DNA of 64,000 nucleotides, taken from contig CAUJGJ010000444.1 of the NCBI GenBank assembly GCA_963170055.1, forward strand, positions 8,637,118 to 8,701,117. Direction: 5' to 3'. This DNA is from Halisarca cf. caerulea. Lineage: Eukaryota; Porifera; Demospongiae; Chondrillida; Halisarcidae. The notes beneath the pieces are model-generated. The model made no database searches. It was not told the DNA's origin and saw only the letters and a list, made by a program, of their open reading frames with translations. A program made the position numbers and the translations under genes. This document shows positions 58,563-64,000 of this stretch, one piece after another; the first letter of the stretch is position 1; each line of letters opens with the position of its first letter.

Positions 58563-59928
58563 CAGGGGCGAACCCAGGATTTCCTGGAGGGGGGTTCTTT
58601 TTATATCATGATGTAATTAGGTATATATGTGAATACTAGTACTGTTGTCTCAGTGCTGACAGCGCCTACAACCTGTTAGATTTCCCATCAGTATAAATAT
58701 CATACAATATCCATAATATTTTGTCAAGGTTCATCCGTGGAGTTTCACATCACAATGCATATAAGTTGGAATTTTGCTAACGATGTCACTCAAATAAAAT
58801 TACAAAGGAACAAGTAATTCGAGTTAAAAACTCGTGGGGGCTGCCGCCCCACGCACTCGAATCACTTGCAAAGCATTGGAGTGTAAGTGCACAGCTGAAC
58901 ATTCATTGAACAATGTCATACTGTTTATTGTAACTGGACGATAGTTTTGAAAACAATTGCCATATTTGGCAATTGTTTTCAAAACAATTCCTATAACTCA
59001 TTCCTGTATAAATTCATACTTCTCTATTACTATTATATAAGTTCTCTATTATAAGACTTTTCTTCAAATCCATATTATATATATATATACATATATATAT
59101 ATATGTATATCGGACTAGCGTCACACACCGGAAGTCCAAATGAAAACAATAACGAACAGAAATGGCCTTGTTAGGCTTGGTGTAACTGAAAAATAGCTTG
59201 AACAAAGGTGGTAGTAGGCTGAAGTGTCTCTCTTAGAGCCGGGCGAATACATTGCTGCAGCATCTGACTTCATCTGAATGTGCATTTGTACGGACGGAAT
59301 CGTTCTTCAAAGCAGACGTTCAGCATTTCTTTTGAACACAGGCTTTTTAATGCAGCCACTAATATGTTAGACAGGCTCAGAAACTAAAACAGTACCAATT
59401 TCGATCACAGATAGTGACAAATCTACACAAGATGTGTCACTCTAGAGGTAGCCATTTTCTGTCCCCCAGAGGTGCTTTTTGATTTCCGAAATTATCCAAT
59501 CTGCATCCATAGTCCGTATTCCCAAGCCCATTTCCGGAAAAATACAGATTAATTTGGAGGATTGGAAGCACTTTGCTGAATGTACTTCTGAAGAAGTGCA
59601 TTCAGCCCTTTTACCTTTTCCTTAGGTTACAAATTATGGGTGTTCGTACGTTAAAAATTCTAATCGGCCCAAGATGGTTGCCTAACAAAGCCAAGAGCTA
59701 TGTAAAAGAGGAGATTTGGCCTAGAAGATTGCTTTTGCTCAATATTTCTAAGGCTAGATCTTCGATTTACTGTGAAGTTTAGGTAGTTACACTTGAAATC
59801 ATAGCTGTAATATAAGTTTTTTTACTTGTAATTCACATTGAGGTTATGTAGCATGCAATTTAAAAATGAAGGATTAGAGAGAGGGGGGTTTGTCTGAACC
59901 CAACGAACCACCCTCGAATCCGCCACTG
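58563..59928. mobile_element. Non-autonomous hAT-like element, about 1.37 kb
   Basis: Left end CAGGGGCGAACCCAGGATTT then CCTGGAGGGGGG; right end (reverse complement) CAGTGGCGGATTCGAGGG. This CAGxGGCGGATCCAGG type is common for hAT-superfamily ends in animals. Interior positions 58810-59150 are a family G insertion. The short plus ORF at 59573-59782 has no hAT domain. An 8-bp target duplication was not clear. Confidence 0.55.
58810..59150. mobile_element. Repeat family G, copy 2, nested in the hAT-like element
   Basis: Matches 42008-42350. It contains a perfect-arm hairpin at about 58942-58988 (TTTTGAAAACAATTGCCA and complement) not present in copy 1, and a short (TA)n where copy 1 is expanded. 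Confidence 0.8.
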
Positions 59929-60434
59929 GTTATATAGACCAGTATTTGAAGAAGTAAACATAATATTATGGTAATTTATGGATATGAAATTTTATTGACG
60001 TATTCAAAATCTGTTAAAACTGTTACTTATGGCAGCCATGATTATGGGTGCAAAATGAGCATACTATGTAGCATACACGACTGTTGTTCGTGAATGATTT
60101 CAATCTGCATGACAAGGATTCTTTTTGATGCTGCCTGCAGTTTTAACTTGTGGTATACCGTGATCATAGTAATACAGTGATTGAATGTGAAAAATATACT
60201 GAAACTGATAATTTGTGATACTGCGCAGCCCTACATGCATGTTCATGTATATGTGTGCATATGCATGTATTTGTGTGTCTGTTTTTTGTGTGTGTAAATA
60301 TGTGCATATTCGTCAATCCTAGTATCTTGTATACAGAAGTCATGATCAGCAGTGTGTGGTGTACTGAGTTTCATCACACAAAAACTTACAGTACAGTCAT
60401 TTAAGGACATGTACTTCCTCCCGTCTGTCTGTAG

Positions 60435-60559
60435 TCTGCCACCACAACCTAAGTTTGTTGGTGCTTTGGAGCAAAACAACATTCTGAGCAAAGGAAAGAG
60501 GATTTTTGTAAATATGGACCAGAATCATTTGCTGTGGACAGCAATGGTACTTTGTGATG
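60435..60559 (+). CDS. APMAP-like (strictosidine-synthase-like) gene, first exon found
   Basis: APMAP proteins are type II membrane six-bladed beta-propellers of the strictosidine synthase-like / arylesterase group. After the acceptor CTGTCTGTAG this exon reads LPPQPKFVGALEQNNILSKG and KRIF, matching the animal APMAP start of the propeller (PFVGxLExNxxLxxxExLF). I take the donor at GATG|GTGTAT (60559) because it leaves one base that joins the next exon in frame as CDG-DVYTG. The upstream exon with the membrane anchor was not identified. Confidence 0.75.
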
Positions 60560-60610
60560 GTGTATTTTGAGGTGTTGTAAAGCATCCATTATCTGTGCAT
60601 ACAAGCACAG

Positions 60611-60674
<64 letters not shown>

Positions 60675-60741
60675 ACACACACACACACACACATACACAC
60701 ACACACACAAATGCATGCATGAATGTACACATAGATGCACA

Positions 60742-60798
<57 letters not shown>

Positions 60799-60836
60799 AT
60801 GCACACATGGATGCACAGGTAGGTGCACACATGGAT

Positions 60837-60913
<77 letters not shown>
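60611..60913. repeat. (CA)n microsatellite in an APMAP intron
   Basis: Three CA blocks separated by GAATGCACACATGGATGCAC-type spacers (60710-60730 and 60797-60838), themselves small tandem units. Confidence 0.95.
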
Positions 60914-60915
<2 letters not shown>

Positions 60916-61272
60916 CATACACATATGCACGTATACCCACATACACATGTGTAAGCACACACATTATGGTGAACATGCACTCACTTGTATATACTATACA
61001 CAATTTCACCTACATGGAGACATTCATATAATATGCTGTAGGCACTGTAGTATATAGCTATTAATTTTGAGTAAGCAGACATAAAGTTATGTTCCAGCAT
61101 GTAAGCGAATGTTTTGATGAATATTAATGCAATTATATGACATTGTTTTTAGTATTCTTTCTTTGTGCACCTATCATTCTCCATGAAATGCAGTTTGATA
61201 TACATGCATGTAGTCTTCTTTGTATTCAGATTTGTTTTCTTAAGTGGGTGAATTGTGTGCATGTATGTGCAG

Positions 61273-61371
61273 GAGATGTGTACACTGGGATATCAGATGG
61301 GAGGATATGCAGAATTGTTAATGATGAAAAGTTGGAAGAAGTCACCATGTTTCGTAAAGGACACATTTGCA
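61273..61371 (+). CDS. APMAP-like gene, second exon found
   Basis: Acceptor TGTATGTGCAG. The frame reads DVYTGISDGRICRIVNDEKL and EEVTMFRKGHIC, matching the propeller strand GDVYTGTADGRIVKI of APMAP. It ends with one base over at GCA|GTGAGT and fits the phase of the next exon. Confidence 0.85.
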
Positions 61372-61565
61372 GTGAGTGACTTTGAAACTGAGTAGGTGCC
61401 TTCTATAATATCTTCTCATGAGGTCATACATTTGTCAAAGGAACCACCAGGTCTGTAAGTTTGCTTGCCTTGGCTTATCTGTGGTCAGGGCAGTAACCTA
61501 CTAAGTACCCAGTTTGTAATAACAATTAATTAGCTATCAATTAATGTCATTGTGCCAAAGATTGC

Positions 61566-61775
61566 GATACCTACTGTATACCTAGCCTTTACTTTGAAAC
61601 TTTTGTGGATTTTGGCATTGAGCACTTTTCATATTTTCACATTTGCGGATTGCCATGTTCTGCCATTGCATAAAGGCCGATCTAAATTGTCATGGTCTAA
61701 ACTTCCGCAGGTGGCTTTCAATCTGCAAATACCACGAATATTAACCCATGCGAAAATTACAGTGTGTATGGTATA
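61566..61775. mobile_element. Short MITE (family H), copy 2, in an APMAP intron
   Basis: Matches 11690-11893 in block order; ends inverted. Non-coding. Confidence 0.6.
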
Positions 61776-62102
61776 TTGTATTGTTTAGGTTGTAGCTTGT
61801 ATGTACTGTGCATGGGGCAAGGATGGTCTGGCCAGCTGTTCCAGTAGCATAGCTAGCCAGATGGACATTGGTATAGCTGGCCAGACTAGAGGCAAGGATG
61901 GAAGGAATAGTATGTACTATCCAAGCGTGTGTATGTGCATGCATTCAACCAGGTATTCACCAATAATCTGCACAGGGAAAATTTTACGTCCAAATTTTGC
62001 AATTTTGTCATATGCTAGTAGTATATAAACCAATTTTTTAATACTCAGTAATATGCTAATATAACAGTTATATTGTTTTTCAAATTGGTACAATCTGTGA
62101 AG

Positions 62103-62557
62103 ATGGTGATTCATCATCTGAAGAGTTAGAGTTGTGTTCCCGACCACTTGGTCTCCACTTCCATCCCAATGGACTGCTGTATGTTGCGGATGCTTACAAT
62201 GGACTGTATTCAGTGAATGTATTCAGTGATGGTGAGGAGAACAAGAAGAAACAGTTGGTATGGGACATCAACACTGACATCATCGGGGGAGAGAGAACTG
62301 TTCTCCTCAACAACATGGCTTTCTTGAAGAATGGCAGCATCCTGATGACAGATACAACAATGTTTCCACTGCATTCCTTTTTTCATGATTTACTTGTATT
62401 AAACCCAACAGGTAAGCTGCTGCTGCATACACCTGGACTCAAAGGGAATACAGGAGAAACACATTGTGTGAAGAACCTTCATAGTGCAAATGGCCTCCTG
62501 TTAAGTAAGGATGAAAGCCATGTTTTGGTGGCAGAGACAGTTAAATGTAGAATTTTA

Positions 62558-62559
<2 letters not shown>
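62103..62559 (+). CDS. APMAP-like gene, third exon found (core of the propeller)
   Basis: Acceptor ATCTGTGAAG; two bases complete an Asn codon with the previous exon. It reads ELCSRPLGLHFHPNGLLYVA then DAYNGLYSVN, matching CGRPLGIRxxPNGTLFVVDAYKGLFEV, a calcium-binding loop region. Then come NNMAFLKNGSILMTDTTMFP (usual NDLTV..DGxIYFTDSS) and NLHSANGLLLSKDESHVLVA with ETVKCRILR (usual FPNGVxLSPxExFVLVAETTxxRIxR). The donor is AAG|GTGTGT, the first GT of a (GT)n array. Confidence 0.92.
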
Positions 62560-62592
<33 letters not shown>

Positions 62593-62681
62593 TGTGTATG
62601 TGTGTGTGTGTCTGTGTGTGTGTTTGTGTGTGTGTGCATGCGTGCGTGTGTGTGTGTGTGCGTGTGTGTGTGTGTGTGTAT

Positions 62682-62766
<85 letters not shown>

Positions 62767-62790
62767 CCTGCATGTGTGTTTGTACATGCA
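62560..62790. repeat. (GT)n microsatellite starting at a splice donor
   Basis: About 230 bp of GT repeat with GCGCGCGC near its right end. Its first dinucleotide is the 5' splice site of the preceding exon. Confidence 0.95.
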
Positions 62791-62866
62791 TGTTTGAAAT
62801 TGTCTTATAATACTACTTTACATTCACTTTGATACTGTGTAGTCTTTATACCTGCATCTGCTGTAG

Positions 62867-63051
62867 ATATTACCTGAAGGGGCCCAAGGCAGGTACATGG
62901 GACATCTTTGCAGACAACCTCCCAGGAATGCCTGACAACCTTTCCTTTAGCAAGAGGGGGACCATTTGGGTAGCACTGGCCCTTACGAGACACCCAATTA
63001 CAGATGCTGTACTTCGAAATCGCTGGATTAGAAAACTTATGATTGTGCAAG
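62867..63051 (+). CDS. APMAP-like gene, fourth exon found
   Basis: Acceptor CATCTGCTGTAG; one base completes the split Arg. It reads YYLKGPKAGTWDIFADNLPG and MPDNLSFSKRGTIWVALALT then RHPITDAVLRNRWIRKLMI, matching the APMAP block with F.ENMPGFPDNI...GGYWVG ... PWIKRM. It ends with one base over at CAAG|GTGAAT. Confidence 0.92.
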
Positions 63052-63223
63052 GTGAATGATTAACTTCATTTCATTCCGGAAGGGTGACTGTATATTTATG
63101 ACAGTGTGTGGTACATGCTAAGTTGAGTTAATTCTGAGCCTTTCTTATCATAGTTCCTATATAGAATTGTAGAGGCTTTCAAAAATATGTATGTATTCTA
63201 TGTGGCTAACTTATTACTGAAAG

Positions 63224-63291
63224 GTTTAGCAAGGTTAATTGTTTCCATAGCCGATCGGGGTCCCATTGAGGTTGCCCACGCATTTCGTAGG
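63224..63291 (+). CDS. APMAP-like gene, candidate fifth exon
   Basis: Acceptor TACTGAAAG has a weak pyrimidine tract but the right phase (a Gly codon is completed). It reads LARLIVSIADRGPIEVAHAF and RR, loosely like the vertebrate blade strand SLVLELSDSGAFRRSLHD, and ends at a strong donor, AGG|GTAAGT. Phase and donor support it; similarity alone would not. Remaining exons would lie beyond the window. Confidence 0.5.
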
Positions 63292-63399
63292 GTAAGTTTC
63301 CACCTTTTGGCCCAGAACTATCATTTTCAACTCAAATTCCGGCTCCATCTTGAGAATGAAGAATACATCTATAGCGAATAGCTACTTGAATAGGCAGAA

Positions 63400-63650
63400 G
63401 AAGAAACGTTGGCAGATGAGGAGCACAGAGTTAGAGAATGCTCTGCACTGTGATCACCCTGGATGCACCTTCCAGGCTCTGACACAAGCAGGTCTGACCA
63501 ACCAGCAGCGGCAGCGCCACTCCACCACTTGGAGGATTACTGCAACTTCTGCCACCAACTTTTCCATCATCCGGGATTCACAACCATCAACGGTTCTGCC
63601 CAGCCCAACCATATCTATGCAGACATGCCCTATTAGCCTGCATCTCCTGA
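63400..63650 (+). pseudogene. Two-finger C2H2 fragment, probably LINE-derived
   Basis: One frame reads LHCDHPGCTFQALTQAGLTN then QQRQRH (C-x4-C ... H-variant-x-H finger); the next frame reads YCNFCHQLFHHPGFTTIN (C-x2-C ... second finger). I know tandem fingers of this wording from non-LTR ORFs of cnidarians and sponges. It is frameshifted and lies in or past the APMAP gene. Confidence 0.5.
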
Positions 63651-63697
63651 CCCTTGAGTTCATCTCAGTAGCAAAGCAGCAAATGGATGAATGGATG

Positions 63698-63742
63698 GAT
63701 ATATATATATATATATGTATATAGATACCTATATATCTATCC

Positions 63743-63777
<35 letters not shown>

Positions 63778-63814
63778 AATCTATCTATATATGTATATAT
63801 ATATATATATATAT

Positions 63815-63845
<31 letters not shown>

Positions 63846-63846
63846 T
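63698..63846. repeat. (TA)n-(TATC)n-(TA)n-(GATA)n palindromic microsatellite
   Basis: TA, then TATC units (63735-63787), TA, then GATA units (63816-63846). TATC and GATA arms are complementary and could form a large hairpin. Confidence 0.92.
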
Positions 63847-64000
63847 TACTTCATAGTGAGAAATTCACCATAAGAGAAATTTACATTTAATGCAAGCACT
63901 TTGTGTTTCAAATCAAAATAACTCTATTAGTTGTAGAGTTAAATGACATGTAAGTAAGAAATGCAATGAAACAACCTAAAATCAAGGTTTGTTTAAGGTA

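Overview
This is a eukaryotic, almost certainly marine-invertebrate metazoan window (best guess a sponge, possibly a cnidarian). It has spliced genes with GT-AG introns, AT-rich intergenic DNA, very long (CA)n and (AT)n arrays, and a dense, nested set of mostly dead transposable elements (TEs). No prokaryotic operon, rRNA, tRNA gene or CRISPR array is visible. The species call is inference; the metazoan call rests on an alpha-1,6-fucosyltransferase (FUT8) gene and an APMAP-like gene.

Host genes. (1) FUT8-like, plus strand: six exons between 21.27 and 35.60 kb, with phase-compatible junctions, that follow the vertebrate protein colinearly. A possible first exon with a type II membrane anchor lies at 12.19 kb. 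The C-terminal SH3 part was not found. (2) A single-exon STELLO/DUF288-type glycosyltransferase of about 1033 aa, minus strand, 42.5-45.6 kb, with an unusual ECP pentapeptide stalk. (3) An APMAP / strictosidine-synthase-like beta-propeller gene, plus strand, 60.4-63.3 kb, five exons, running off the window. Its third exon is spliced at a donor that is the first GT of a (GT)n microsatellite.

Mobile DNA. 0-12 kb: a truncated TE copy, a Helitron helicase tail, a LINE tail and several MITEs, one of them split by a second element. 14.63-17.07 kb: an intact 2.44-kb pogo/Tigger-type transposon with 27-bp perfect terminal inverted repeats (TIRs), a 560-aa DDD transposase and, tail-to-tail, a 115-aa HIRAN-domain ORF. 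22.0-25.9 kb: a decayed Merlin/IS1595-like element with long TIRs that fills nearly a whole FUT8 intron and is itself hit by another TE. 26-31 kb: more MITEs, another Merlin-like fragment and a LINE fragment. 32-34 kb: two more TEs. 46-57 kb: an LTR end, two endonuclease-type retroelement remnants, a Cys-rich/octapeptide-repeat ORF and nested MITEs. 58.6-59.9 kb: a non-autonomous hAT-like element.

Three patterns stand out. The two-ORF pogo/HIRAN transposon looks young and complete. A set of elements with different interiors and lengths (0.2-1.0 kb) share the terminus CGCAGGT and 2-bp A/T-only target duplications. A MITE group, present five times, keeps a core with one forkhead-type and two TCF/LEF-type motifs although its ends have diverged.
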